Positions 36,814-46,148 are shown, numbered from the stretch's first letter. The stretch is DNA of 64,000 nucleotides from DATLLN01 sp963809205 (GCA_963809205.1 CAWEIS010000028.1:310001-374000); one strand, 5' to 3'. Notes: generated from the sequence alone by a model not told the origin. Numbers and translations: made by a program.

Positions 36814-37764
36814 ATGTGCGGTATTGCTGGTTTCCTGGCGAAGAGCAACGACGTCGATGTGGCCTCCGGGCTGACCGCGATGCTCGATGCGCTGCGCGGG
36901 CGCGGGCCCGACTCGACCGGGGTGTCCCTCTACGGCGCCCCGCACCCCGGCAACGCGCTGGCGTCGGTGTGGTGCGGCGAGGCGCGGTCGGCCGATCCGG
37001 TGGACGGCGTGCTGGCGGCGATGCGCGCTCACGGCGAGGTGCTCTCGGCGGACGAGCGGTCCGGCTACCTGCGGGTGGCGCTGCAGCTGCCGGACCTCGA
37101 GCCGAACACACTGGGCCTGGTGGCCGACACCGTCGAGGCCGCAGCGCCCGGCGTCCGCGTGTTCTCGATGGGCCGCTCGCTCGAGCTGGTCAAGCACACG
37201 TCGGCGGCGCCGGCGCTGGCCGAGACGTTCGGCCTGCTCGGCAAGCCGTACACCCACGCGATCGGCCACGCCCGAATGGCGACCGAGTCGATCGTCGACG
37301 TCAACCACTCGCACCCGTTCTGGGCGCGCCCGTTCGCCGACGTCACCGTGGTGCACAACGGCCACGTCACCAACTACCACAAGAACCGCCGCCTCTACGA
37401 GATGCGCGGCCACCGGTTCCAGACCGGTAACGACACCGAGTTCGTCGCCGTCTACCTGGCGGACAAGCTGGCCCATGGCGTGTCGCTGGACGATGCGGTG
37501 CGGGCGTCGATCGACGAGCTCGACGGCTCCTTCACGTACCTGGTGTCCACCGCAGAGGGCTTCGGCGTCGCCCGCGACCGCTTCTCGACCAAGCCGTGCC
37601 TGATCGCCGAGACCGACAGCTGGGTGGCCGTCGTCTCCGAAGGCATCGCGCTCGCCGAGGCGTTCGGCGACGACGTCGACTGCACGGTGACGGAGCTGGC
37701 CGGCGGCCAGGCCCGCGCGTGGTCGCACGGCCGCGGCGGAGAGCCGGAGCGGGTGGCCGCGTGA
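36814..37764 (+). CDS. mgsA: Class II glutamine amidotransferase subunit (MgsA/GlxB-like)
   Basis: 316 residues from ATG 36814. Cys2 of MCGIAGF is the N-terminal nucleophile. RGRGPDSTGVSLYG, GHARMATESIVDVNHSHPF and HNGHVTNYHKNRR are the GATase II glutamine site. With the next two genes it rebuilds a split glutamate synthase as in N-methylglutamate synthase (MgsABC) or GlxBCD. It would release ammonia from glutamine for the FMN partner, or the amine may come directly as methylamine. GTGA overlap with mgsB. Confidence 0.85.
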   Translation: MCGIAGFLAKSNDVDVASGLTAMLDALRGRGPDSTGVSLYGAPHPGNALASVWCGEARSADPVDGVLAAMRAHGEVLSADERSGYLRVALQLPDLEPNTLGLVADTVEAAAPGVRVFSMGRSLELVKHTSAAPALAETFGLLGKPYTHAIGHARMATESIVDVNHSHPFWARPFADVTVVHNGHVTNYHKNRRLYEMRGHRFQTGNDTEFVAVYLADKLAHGVSLDDAVRASIDELDGSFTYLVSTAEGFGVARDRFSTKPCLIAETDSWVAVVSEGIALAEAFGDDVDCTVTELAGGQARAWSHGRGGEPERVAA

Positions 37765-38465
37765 GCAGCGTCGAGGTCGCCACGGTCGACGCCCGCGGCC
37801 GCGATACGCGGGCGATCAACCAGGACATCCGGAAGGCGATCGCCGACGGCGCACCGGCCATCGAGGTGCTGCACCCGGGCTCGCGCCATAACCTCGCCGT
37901 CGGCATCCTCGAGCCCGCGCGGATCACGTTCCGCGGCGACGTCGGGTACTTCTGCGGCGGCCTGTCGGACGGTCTCGACATCCACGTCACGGGCGACGCC
38001 GGCTGGTCGCTGGGCGCCGACATGATGAGCGGCAGCATCGTCGTCGACGGCCGCTCCGGATCGTCCACCGGCGCCTCCATGCGCGGCGGCACCGTCGTCG
38101 TCAAGGGCGACGCCGGCGCGCGGTCGGCGATCGCCGGCAAGGGCGGCACCGTCGTCATCGGCGGCTCGACCGGCGCGATGTCCGGGTTCATGGACCAGCG
38201 GACGACGCTGGTCGTTTGCGGCGACGCCGGCGAAGCGTTCGGCGACTCGATGTACGAGGGCGTTCTGTACTGCGGCGGCGCGATCGCCGATGTCGGCTCG
38301 GACACGCTGGTCGAGGGGCCGGACGCGGACGAGCTGGCGATGCTCGCGTCGCTGACCGAGCCCCACGGCCTGGGCCCGGCGACCGATTGGACGAAGGTGC
38401 GGTCGGCCGGGCGCCTGTGGCACTACGACAAGCGCGAGTTCTCGGTGTGGAAGGAGGCGCTGTGA
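37761..38465 (+). CDS. mgsB: GXGXG-repeat subunit of glutamate-synthase-like enzyme (MgsB/GlxC-like)
   Basis: 234 residues from GTG 37761. The repeated glycine pattern (GDAGWSLGADMMSGSIVVDG, GDAGARSAIAGKGGTVVIGG, GDAGEAFGDSMYEGVLYCGG) is the right-handed beta-helix that forms the C-terminal domain of large GltB. Structural scaffold for the FMN subunit. Coupled by GTGA on both sides. Confidence 0.85.
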   Translation: MSSVEVATVDARGRDTRAINQDIRKAIADGAPAIEVLHPGSRHNLAVGILEPARITFRGDVGYFCGGLSDGLDIHVTGDAGWSLGADMMSGSIVVDGRSGSSTGASMRGGTVVVKGDAGARSAIAGKGGTVVIGGSTGAMSGFMDQRTTLVVCGDAGEAFGDSMYEGVLYCGGAIADVGSDTLVEGPDADELAMLASLTEPHGLGPATDWTKVRSAGRLWHYDKREFSVWKEAL

Positions 38466-39751
38466 CCGACCGCCCCTCCCACGTCTGGTCGCAGGCGACG
38501 ATCGACGACATCCGGACGAAGGCCGAGCTCGGCCGCTACGTGATGGGCGCGTTCTCGACGACCCGCCGCGTCCCCAGCTTCGACGACCTGACCTTCATCC
38601 CGTGCACCCTCTCGCGCGTGCCCCTGGAGGGCTACCGCGAGCGCTGCGTCACCAAGACCGTGCTGGGCGCGCGCTGCGAGAGGCCGCTGGAGCTGGAGAC
38701 GCCGATCGCCATCACCGGGATGAGCTTCGGCGCGCTGTCGGCGAACGCCAAGGAAGCGCTGGGCCGGGCGGCGACGCAGGTCGGGACGTCGACGACCACC
38801 GGCGACGGCGGTATGCACCCGCGCGAGCGGGCGGCGTCGAAGAAGCTGGTCTACCAGGTGACGCCCAGCCACTACGGCAACAACCCGCACCACATGCGGA
38901 CGGCCGACGCCGTCGAGATCGTCATCGGGCAGGGCGCCAAGCCCGGCACCGGTGGCGTGCTGCTCGGGTTCAAGGTGTCCGACGAGGTCGCCGACATGCG
39001 CGACCTCCCGAAGGGCGTCGACCAGCGCTCGCCGGTGCGACACCCGGACTTCATCGGGGCCGACGACCTGCGGCTGAAGATCGAGGAGCTGCGCGAGGTG
39101 ACCGGCCACCAGGTGCCGATCTTCGTCAAGCTCGGCGCCTGCCGCGTCTACGACGACGTCCGCCTGGCGGTCAAGTCCGGCGCGGACGTGGTCGTGATCG
39201 ACGGCCTGGAGGGCGCGTCGGCGGCCTCCCCCCTGCTGCTGTTCGACCACACCGGCGTGCCCACGCTGGCCGCGGTGGTCGAGGCGCGCGAGGCGCTGAT
39301 CGAGATCGGCGCCTACGGCGAGGTCCAGATCGTGATCGCCGGCGGCATCCGCAACGGCGTCGACGCGGCCAAGGCGCTGGCACTGGGCGCGGACTGCGTC
39401 TACATCGGCACCGCGGCGATGATCGCGCTCAACTGCAACGCGCCGCTCTACGAGGAGGACTACGCGAAGCTCGGCGTCTCCCCGGGTACCTGCCGCGAGT
39501 GCCACACCGGCCTCTGCCCGGTGGGGGTGACGACGCAGGATCCGGACCTGATGGCCCGCCTCGAGGTCGACGCCGCGACGGAGCGCGTCGTCAACTTCCT
39601 GAACGCGATGACCATGGAGATCCAGATGCTCGCGCGGTGCTGCGGCAAGTCGGACGTCCACAACCTCGAGCCCGAGGATCTGCGCTCGCTGACGCTCGAG
39701 GCCGAGGCCATCACCGGCGTGCCGCTGGTCGGAAGGATCGATCGGCATTGA
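38462..39751 (+). CDS. mgsC: FMN-binding glutamate synthase domain subunit (MgsC/GlxD-like)
   Basis: 429 residues from GTG 38462. TIM-barrel GltS core: PIAITGMSFGALSANAKEAL, TGDGGMHP, GQGAKPGTGGVLLG, VFVK-like IFVKLGACRVY and DGLEGASAASPLL. CRECHTGLCPVGVTTQDP is the iron-sulfur cysteine segment. Reduces 2-oxoglutarate plus amine to glutamate or N-alkylglutamate. TTGA overlap with the aldehyde dehydrogenase, so it belongs to the microcompartment operon. Confidence 0.88.
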   Translation: MTDRPSHVWSQATIDDIRTKAELGRYVMGAFSTTRRVPSFDDLTFIPCTLSRVPLEGYRERCVTKTVLGARCERPLELETPIAITGMSFGALSANAKEALGRAATQVGTSTTTGDGGMHPRERAASKKLVYQVTPSHYGNNPHHMRTADAVEIVIGQGAKPGTGGVLLGFKVSDEVADMRDLPKGVDQRSPVRHPDFIGADDLRLKIEELREVTGHQVPIFVKLGACRVYDDVRLAVKSGADVVVIDGLEGASAASPLLLFDHTGVPTLAAVVEAREALIEIGAYGEVQIVIAGGIRNGVDAAKALALGADCVYIGTAAMIALNCNAPLYEEDYAKLGVSPGTCRECHTGLCPVGVTTQDPDLMARLEVDAATERVVNFLNAMTMEIQMLARCCGKSDVHNLEPEDLRSLTLEAEAITGVPLVGRIDRH

Positions 39752-41538
39752 GCAAACAAATTGTCACGGCGGACGACATCCGGACGCTTGCGGCGAGCGG
39801 CGAGTCCGAGCTGATGGTCCGCGAGCACACGCTGCTGACCGACGCGGCGCTGGATGCCGCCCGCATGCACGGCGTGCGGCTGGTCGAGGGCGGCGCAACC
39901 TCGCTGCGGCCGCCGGAGAACGATGTCGTGCACGCGCTCCCCAAGAAGGGCGGCCTGCCGGCGCCGGCGCTGTCCGGCCTCGTCCGCGGCGCGGCCCAGC
40001 CGGCGCGCTCCTCCCCACCGCCGGCCGGCACATCTGGCGCGCGGATCGAGGGCCTGCCCGACTACGGCGGCCTGCAGACCAAGCTCTTGATCGGCGGCGA
40101 GTGGCGCGAGGCCGAGGGCGGCCAGACCGTGGCCACCGTCGACCCGGCGACCAACCGCACGATCGTCGAGGTGGCCGCCGCGCAGCCGGCGGACATCGAC
40201 CGCGCGGTGCGCGCCGCCCGTGACGCCTTTCCCGCATGGCGCGACCTGGCGCCCGAGAAGCGCGCGCGGATCCTGCTCCGCGTGGCCGAGCTGATCGAGG
40301 CCGAGCACGAGCGGCTCGCGAAGATCGAGTCGCACGACGTCGGCAAGCCGATCCGCGAGGCGGCGCTGGTCGACCTGCCCGCATGCTGGGATCCGTTCCG
40401 GTTCTACCAAGGGCTGGTGCGGGTGATCGACGGCCGGGTGCTGGCGATGCCGCGGACGACGCTGGACTACGTCCGCAAGGAGCCGATGGGCGTCGTCGGC
40501 ATGATCATCCCCTGGAACTTCCCGCTGCACATCGCCTGCCGCAAGGGAGCGGCGGCGCTGGCGGCGGGCAACACGGTCGTCCTCAAGGCGCCCGAGCTGG
40601 CGCCGCTGACCTCGCTCGAGCTGGGGCGCATCTGCCTGGAGGCGGGCATGCCGCCCGGAGTGTTCAACGTGGTGCCCGGCCTGGGCGGGGTGGCCGGCGC
40701 CGCGATCGCCGAGCATCCCGGCGTCGACAAGGTCGCCTTCACCGGGTCGACCGTCACCGGCCGCACCGTGATGCGTGCCGGCGCCGGCACGATCAAGCGG
40801 GTCTCGCTCGAGCTGGGCGGCAAGTCGCCATCGATCGTCTTCGCCGATGCCGACCTCGATCGGGCTGTGATCGGCAGCGTGTTCGGCATCTACCTGGCAC
40901 AGGGCGAGGTCTGCTCGGCCGGATCGCGTGTGCTGGTCGAGCGCAGCGTGCACGACGAGTTCGTCGCCCGCTTCGCCGAGCGCGCGCGGCGGATCCGGGT
41001 CGGCCTCCCATCGAAGTGGTCGACCCAGCTGGGCGCCCTGATCAACCGCCGCCAGACCGAGCGGGTGATGGAGTACGTCGAGGTCGGCAGCGCCGAGGGC
41101 GCGACCGTCGTCACCGGCGGCAGCCGTCCCGCCGATCCGGAGCTGGCGGATGGCAACTTCATCGAGCCGACGGTGTTCGCCGGCGTCACCAACGACATGC
41201 GCATCGCGCAGGAGGAGATCTTCGGGCCGGTGGTCGTGATCATCCCGTTCGACGGCGAGGACGAGGCTGTGCGCATCGCCAACGACGTGCCTTACGGGCT
41301 GGCCGCGGGCGTCTGGACGCGCGACACCGGCCGAGCCCACCGGGTCGCCCATCGCCTGCAGGCCGGGTCGATCTGGGTCAACCATTACGGCGTCTACCCG
41401 TCGGAGGCGCCCTTCGGGGGCTACAAGGAGTCCGGCACCGGGCACGACCTCGGCCTCGAGTCGCTGGCCGAGTACATGGAGACCAAGAACATCAACGTCA
41501 ACATCGGGACCGACACGGTCGACTGGTACGAGTCCTAA
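39748..41538 (+). CDS. Aldehyde dehydrogenase with long N-terminal extension (microcompartment cargo candidate)
   Basis: 596 residues from TTG 39748, about 110 longer than ordinary ALDHs. Residues 1-50 (IVTADDIRTLAASGESELMV, TDAALDAARMHGVRLVEG) form two short helices, followed by a Pro/Ala-rich linker to about residue 105. From residue 110 it is a BADH-like ALDH: IPWNFPLHIACRKGAAAL, LELGGKSPSIV (general base Glu) and AQGEVCSAGSRV (nucleophile Cys). The extension recalls the targeting or extra helices of other BMC enzymes. It probably oxidises an encapsulated aldehyde. Confidence 0.88.
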   Translation: MSKQIVTADDIRTLAASGESELMVREHTLLTDAALDAARMHGVRLVEGGATSLRPPENDVVHALPKKGGLPAPALSGLVRGAAQPARSSPPPAGTSGARIEGLPDYGGLQTKLLIGGEWREAEGGQTVATVDPATNRTIVEVAAAQPADIDRAVRAARDAFPAWRDLAPEKRARILLRVAELIEAEHERLAKIESHDVGKPIREAALVDLPACWDPFRFYQGLVRVIDGRVLAMPRTTLDYVRKEPMGVVGMIIPWNFPLHIACRKGAAALAAGNTVVLKAPELAPLTSLELGRICLEAGMPPGVFNVVPGLGGVAGAAIAEHPGVDKVAFTGSTVTGRTVMRAGAGTIKRVSLELGGKSPSIVFADADLDRAVIGSVFGIYLAQGEVCSAGSRVLVERSVHDEFVARFAERARRIRVGLPSKWSTQLGALINRRQTERVMEYVEVGSAEGATVVTGGSRPADPELADGNFIEPTVFAGVTNDMRIAQEEIFGPVVVIIPFDGEDEAVRIANDVPYGLAAGVWTRDTGRAHRVAHRLQAGSIWVNHYGVYPSEAPFGGYKESGTGHDLGLESLAEYMETKNINVNIGTDTVDWYES

Positions 41539-41552
41539 GGAGGGACAACGCC

Positions 41553-41849
41553 ATGGAAGGAGCCCTTGGGCTGATCGAGACCCGCGGACTGGTGGCCGCC
41601 ATCGAGGCTGCCGACGCGATGGTGAAGGCGGCGAACGTCGAGATCGTCGGTCGCGAGTCGATCGGCGGCGGATACGTGACCGTTGCCATCTCCGGTGACG
41701 TGGGCGCCGTCAAGGCGGCCATCGACGCCGGCGCGACCGCCGCCAAGAAGACCGGCGAGCTGGTGTCCGCACATCTGATCCCGCGACCGCACGAGGACGT
41801 CGGCAAGGTGCTGCCGGCCGCTGCGGCCCGGGCGACCGCGAAGCGGTAG
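41553..41849 (+). CDS. BMC-H microcompartment shell hexamer protein
   Basis: 98 residues. MEGALGLIETRGLVAAIEAAD, then VGRESIGGGYVTVAISGDVGAVKAAIDAG, is a textbook single BMC domain (PduA/EutM type). The C-terminal ~20 residues (KVLPAAAARATAKR) are a short extension. Forms the flat hexameric facets of the shell. A GGAGGGA ribosome site precedes ATG 41553. Confidence 0.97.
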   Translation: MEGALGLIETRGLVAAIEAADAMVKAANVEIVGRESIGGGYVTVAISGDVGAVKAAIDAGATAAKKTGELVSAHLIPRPHEDVGKVLPAAAARATAKR

Positions 41850-41855
41850 AGGCGG

Positions 41856-42236
41856 ATGGGAGCCATCCGCTTCGTCTGCGACGGCGAGGTGTTCGAGGCC
41901 GAGCTGCTGGAGGATGACGCGCCGCGGATCTGCGGCTACATCCGCAGCATCCTGCCGCTCGACTCGACCATGGTCCACGCCAAGTTCGCCGGCGAGGAGA
42001 CGATCGTCATGGTGCCGTTCTTCGCAGAGCAGGAGAACGGCAAGACGGACGTCGTCGCCGGCGACATCGGCTACTACCCTGGCCGCCAGACGCTGTGCCT
42101 GTTCTACGGCGAGACCAAGCCGTTCGGCGAGGTCAGCTACGTCGCGCGCGTGCGGTCGAACCTCGACGGGCTGGCCCGCTGCGGGCGCAAGATCCTCGAG
42201 ACCGGTTCGCTGCCCGTGCGGATGGAGCGGGCCTGA
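41856..42236 (+). CDS. DUF3830 (cyclophilin-like) protein in shell operon
   Basis: 126 residues. FVCDGEVFEAELLEDDAPRIC, MVPFFAEQENGKTDVVAGDIGYYPGRQTLCLFYGETKPFGEVSYVARV (read in parts) fits the DUF3830/TM1367 cyclophilin-like family, which has no known reaction. It lies between the hexamer and pentamer shell genes, so a role in the compartment is likely. Overlaps the next gene (TGATG). Confidence 0.72.
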   Translation: MGAIRFVCDGEVFEAELLEDDAPRICGYIRSILPLDSTMVHAKFAGEETIVMVPFFAEQENGKTDVVAGDIGYYPGRQTLCLFYGETKPFGEVSYVARVRSNLDGLARCGRKILETGSLPVRMERA

Positions 42237-42712
42237 TGGCGTACGTGTCCGCGGCCACGCTGGTCGAGGAGCTCCGTGAGTTCACGGCCGCCCGCTGGCT
42301 GGAGGAGCCGCCCGACGTCGCGCGGCTTCGCGAGTTCACGCTGCCGCCGATGGGCAACCTGCCCTGCGTCCTGTACTGCAACTTCGACCTGTTCTGGGCG
42401 GGCGAGCAGCTCCAGGTCTGCCGCCAGGCCGCGCTCGACGGCGACCTGCGGCTGCCCGAGCTGTGCTCCGTGACGGCGATGCTGCTGGAGCGAACCGCAG
42501 CCCGCACCGCCAAGTGGGAGATGACCGAGACCGTCACGCTGCTGCAGAAGGCGGCGTCGATCATGGCCGACTGGCGGCCCGACACCAGCATGGAGTTCGC
42601 CGTCGTCATCGAGCACCTGATGATGGCGGTCGACCGCGTGCAGGCTGCGGTCGACTCGATCATCCCCTGGAACGAGCTGGACGGCGCCGTGCGCCTGCGA
42701 CCGCGAGGATAA
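42236..42712 (+). CDS. Unknown helical microcompartment-locus protein
   Basis: 158 residues. No family recognised. It is largely helical and has a Cys-containing stretch (PCVLYCNFDLFWAGEQLQVCR, split for length: three Cys within 20 residues). The second half has long amphipathic helices (LLQKAASIMADW; VIEHLMMAVDRVQAAVDSI). Its place between DUF3830 and the shell pentamer suggests a cargo, linker or assembly role. Confidence 0.72.
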   Translation: MAYVSAATLVEELREFTAARWLEEPPDVARLREFTLPPMGNLPCVLYCNFDLFWAGEQLQVCRQAALDGDLRLPELCSVTAMLLERTAARTAKWEMTETVTLLQKAASIMADWRPDTSMEFAVVIEHLMMAVDRVQAAVDSIIPWNELDGAVRLRPRG

Positions 42713-42722
42713 GGAGGGTGCC

Positions 42723-42962
42723 GTGCTGTACTGCCGTGTGACGGGAAGCACCGTCGCGACCCAGAAGGCGGAGGGTCTGGCGGGGTTCAAGCTGCTGAAC
42801 ATCCGGCCCGCATCGGGCGGGGACGAGTTGGTGGCGGTCGACCTGGTCGGCGCCGGCGAGGGTGACCTGGTGCTGGTGGCGCTGGGCTCCGCCGCCCGCG
42901 AGCTGGAGTCCACCCGCGGCGTCCCGACCGACGCCGCCGTGGTCGCGATCGTCGACGAGTGA
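42723..42962 (+). CDS. BMC-P shell vertex pentamer (EutN/CcmL family)
   Basis: 79 residues from GTG 42723. MLYCRVTGSTVATQKAEGL, then VAVDLVGAGEGDLVLVALGSA, then PTDAAVVAIVDE is the EutN/CcmL fold. Caps the shell vertices. Good GGAGGGTG site upstream. GTGA overlap with the trimer gene. Confidence 0.95.
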   Translation: MLYCRVTGSTVATQKAEGLAGFKLLNIRPASGGDELVAVDLVGAGEGDLVLVALGSAARELESTRGVPTDAAVVAIVDE

Positions 42963-43564
42963 CCGATCTCCGGGCCTTCGTCGAGGTCGACGCGATGCAG
43001 CCGCAATGGGCAGCGTACGTCGCGCAGACCTGCCAGGGCGACCCGCCCTGGGCGGGGATGGCCCAGCTGTACGTCGAGGTGGCTCCCGCCAACGAGGTGT
43101 TCTCGCTGGTCAACGCCGCGGTCAAGAACGCCGACGTGCGGTGCGGCCTGCAGGTGGTGGAACGCCAGTACGGCACGCTCGAGCTGCACGGCCGCGATCC
43201 GTTCGCCGTCCGCGAGGCGGGATCGGCCATCCTCGAGCAGATCGGCGTCGCCGCCTCGGTCGCGCCGGCGCCCGAGGTGATCGCCAGCGAGGTGGTGACC
43301 AAGGTCGATCCCAACCAGGCGCAGCTGGTCAACCGGATGCGCGTGGCGAACCTGCTGCTCGAGAACGAGACCATGTTCCTGATCGAGGCAACGCCGGCGG
43401 CGTGCATCGCCAGCGCAGCCAACGCCGCCGAGAAGGGCGCGCCGGTGAAGCTGGTGTTCGCGTCGATGCTCGGCGCGAGCGGGCGGCTGATCATGAGCGG
43501 CCGCGACGCCGAGGCGAATGAGGGCCATCGCGCGGCGCTGGCCGCGCTTGGCGGCATGGGGTGA
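42959..43564 (+). CDS. BMC-T tandem-domain shell trimer
   Basis: 201 residues with two fused BMC domains. The first is residues ~30-100 (AQLYVEVAPANEVFSLVNAAV, LELHGRDPFAVREAGSAIL). The second is ~120-200 (MFLIEATPAACIASAANAAE, LIMSGRDAEANEGHRAAL). Tandem trimers often form gated pores for larger metabolites. With BMC-H and BMC-P it completes the minimal shell set. Confidence 0.93.
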   Translation: MTDLRAFVEVDAMQPQWAAYVAQTCQGDPPWAGMAQLYVEVAPANEVFSLVNAAVKNADVRCGLQVVERQYGTLELHGRDPFAVREAGSAILEQIGVAASVAPAPEVIASEVVTKVDPNQAQLVNRMRVANLLLENETMFLIEATPAACIASAANAAEKGAPVKLVFASMLGASGRLIMSGRDAEANEGHRAALAALGGMG

Positions 43565-44932
43565 GCGTGACCGAGCTCAGCGTGGCCGACCTGGCCGCCG
43601 GCATCCGCGCCGGCGAGCTGTCGCCGCTCGCGGTGCTCGAGGCGTTCATCGAGCGGATCGAGCTGCTCAACCCCGAGCTGAACGCCGTCGTTGCGACCCG
43701 GTTCGCCGAGGCGCGGTCGGAGGCGGCCGCTGCCGAGCGAGCCGTGGCGGCCGGCGGCGCGCTGCCGCCGCTGCACGGCGTGCCGGCCACCGTCAAGGAG
43801 GCGATCGCCGTGGCCGGCCTGCCCCAGACCAACGGATCGTTGCTGACGGCGGACGTGGTCGCGCCCAGGGATGCGCGCGCCGTCGCCAACCTGCGGGCCG
43901 CGGGCGCCGTCGTCATGGGCGTCACCAACGTCCCGGAGTTCTGCGGCTACTACGACACCGACAACCGGGTCTATGGGCGGACGGTCAACCCCCACGACCA
44001 CGAGCACACCTCCGGCGGATCGTCCGGCGGTGAGTCGGCCGCGCTGTCCGCGAGCCTCAGCCCGCTCGGAGTCGGCTCGGACATCGGCAGCTCGGTCCGC
44101 CAGCCCGCCTGCTGGACCGGCGTCTACGGCATGAAGCCCACTCGGGGCCTGGTGCCGCTGGCCGGCCACGCCGGATTCGGCGATGCCGCCGGCATGGCAG
44201 ATGTTCGCCGCGATCGGCCCGATGACGCGGTACGCGGGCGATCTGGCGCTCGCCCTGGAGGCGCTGGCCGGCCAGCCGCTGGCACCGGCTCTCCCGGGTC
44301 GCCGGCGCGTCGCGGTGTTCGAGGACGATGGGCTGCAGCCGGTGGCTCGGTCATGCCGCGACGCGGTACGGCGCGCAGCGGCCGCGCTGGCGGACGGCGG
44401 TAACGACGTGGTCGAGGCCGCACCGCCCTCACCTCTCGAGGTGCGCCGCGCGTACGACACGATGCTGGTGACCGAAGCGTCGCAGCTCGTGCCGGCGCTG
44501 GTCGGCGACCGCGCCGCCGAGCTCTCGCGATACGGCCGGATGATGTACGAGGGCGTCAACTCGTTCCCGGCCGATCTCGAGCGGTACGTGAAGGCCGGCG
44601 CTGCGCTGGCCGAGCTCCAGGACGCAACCGACGAGTGGCTGGGCGACCACCCGATCGCGATCTGCCCGGTGACCCCGGTGACCGCGCCCGTTGCCAGTGA
44701 AGGCATCACGAGCGCGGACGGCGAGGAAATGCTCCCCGGCGGCAAGCTGACGCTCTCCACCTGGGCCAACGCACTCGGGCTGCCGGCGGTCAGCGTCCCC
44801 GCCGGCCGAGACGATTCTCGCCTGCCGGTCGGCGTGCAGGTCGTCGGCCGGCGCGGCCGCGACGCCGACGTGATCGCGGTGGCGTGCGAGCTGGAGAGCG
44901 CGCTGGGCGGATGGGTGCGTCCCGCCGCGTGA
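43561..44932 (+). CDS. Amidase-signature family amidase (one frame break)
   Basis: About 456 residues after repair, from GTG 43561 (GTGA with BMC-T). Amidase signature: Lys in GVPATVKEAIAVAG, Ser pair in TSGGSSGGESAAL and the nucleophile Ser in GSDIGSSVRQPA. The frame changes near 44200 (…GFGDAAGM to QMFAAIGPMTRYAG). It hydrolyses an amide to acid plus ammonia or amine and is a candidate first or last step of the pathway served by this locus. Confidence 0.85.
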
Positions 44933-44978
44933 CGGTTGGCATTGCCCCACTCGGCACGGATGCGATAGAACTCGCCGC

Positions 44979-45414
44979 GTGAGCGCCACCGAAGATGCAC
45001 TCCGTACGGAGCTCCGCGGCCTGGCGGCCCTGCCCCAGGGCCGCGACCTCCTGCAGCTCGCACTGCGCGGGCTGTCCGGCGACGGCCGCGGTCTGACCGC
45101 CGGCTGCTGGGTGAAGGGCGGCGTCGCAGGATGCCTCTTCCAGCACGCGTACTGGCAGGGCGTCCGGGAAGGCACGTTCCCGGCCGGCGTCGGCGCACGG
45201 GACTGGGTCAGCGCCTATGCGGGCACCGCGGGCTACTGGAGCGTAACGCGGACGATCGCCGCGTTCGACGAGCTCGCCCGCGAGGAGTTCGCCGGCACGC
45301 AGCGCCGACTGCTCGAGCCGCAGGCCGCGGCCCACCGACGCCTGGCGAAGCCGTATCGAGGCGCTCCTGATCGACGTGCTCGGAGCGACCGCGCCCGAGC
45401 CGCACCCGGCCTAG
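44979..45414 (+). CDS. Unknown BMC-locus protein, paralog 1 (one frame break)
   Basis: About 144 residues from GTG 44979. The core GRGLTAGCWVKGGVAGCLFQHAYWQGVREG (read in parts) and the opening RDLLQLALRGLSGDGRG are shared with the gene at 47041. No family recognised. The frame breaks near 45338; the true end RIEALLIDVLGA matches the paralog and stops at 45414. Ends four bases into the convergent gntR. Confidence 0.72.
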
Positions 45415-46136
45415 ATCTCCCAGAAGCCGGGCCCGCGGCGGTAGACCGAGATCTCGAAGGCGTCCGCCAGGTGGTACTCGCGCGACGCCAGCAGCGGCTG
45501 CTCGCGGTCGGTGAAGTCGACCTGCCAGATCTCCAGCACCAGCGCGCCACGCGCGGTGCGCAGCCGGCGGGCGAGCCCCGCGTCGGCGGAGCACGGCCGC
45601 AGCTTGGCCACGCCGTGGTGCACCTCGAGGCCGTGATCGCGCAGCACCTGGTAGATCGACGTCTCCTCGTCGATCACCGTGTCGCCGACCAGCTCGGTCG
45701 ACCAGTGGTCGACCGAGTACACGACGGGCACGTCCTCCGCCGTCCGCACGCGGCGCAGGACGTTCACCGGATCGCCCTCGGCCAGGCCCAGCGCGTCGGC
45801 CGTCTCGGCGTCCGCCGGCTCGACCGCCAGCTCACGCTCCAGCGTCCCGGCCTCCAGCCCGAACGTCTCGATCAGCCGGGTCACGCCGAAGTTCCGCTCG
45901 AGGTTGTTGCGCATCACCGGCCGCTGCGTGACGAACGTCCCGGCGCCCGGCCGGCGGCGCAGGTAGCCCTCCTCGACCAGCCCGCGCATCGCCTCGCGCA
46001 GCGTGCCGCGGGACACCGCCAGCTCCTCGGCCAGCTCCGTCTCCGGGGGCAGCCGCTCTCCGGGAACCAGCCTGCCGTCGGCGATGGCACGGCGCAGCCG
46101 CTCGGCGACCCGGCCCGTTCTGCTGCCCCCGCTCAC
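45411..46136 (-). CDS. GntR/HutC-type regulator with UTRA domain
   Basis: 241 residues from GTG 46136, chosen because an AGGAGAAGG site precedes it. The winged helix is in residues 5-75 (LAEELAVSRGTLREAM, EEGYLRRRPGAGTFV). The C-terminal UTRA ligand domain includes VNVLRRVRTAEDVPVVYSVDH. Proteins of this class sense small metabolites such as sugar phosphates or amino acids. Divergent from the TIM-barrel gene; palindromes at 46149-46159 and 46172-46183 lie between them. Confidence 0.88.
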   Translation of the reverse strand: MSGGSRTGRVAERLRRAIADGRLVPGERLPPETELAEELAVSRGTLREAMRGLVEEGYLRRRPGAGTFVTQRPVMRNNLERNFGVTRLIETFGLEAGTLERELAVEPADAETADALGLAEGDPVNVLRRVRTAEDVPVVYSVDHWSTELVGDTVIDEETSIYQVLRDHGLEVHHGVAKLRPCSADAGLARRLRTARGALVLEIWQVDFTDREQPLLASREYHLADAFEISVYRRGPGFWEI

Positions 46137-46148
46137 CCTGCCTTCTCC

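Noticed and set aside
39460..41445. A 661-codon frame opposite the aldehyde dehydrogenase
   Set aside because: Shadow of the ALDH; no domain or start context.
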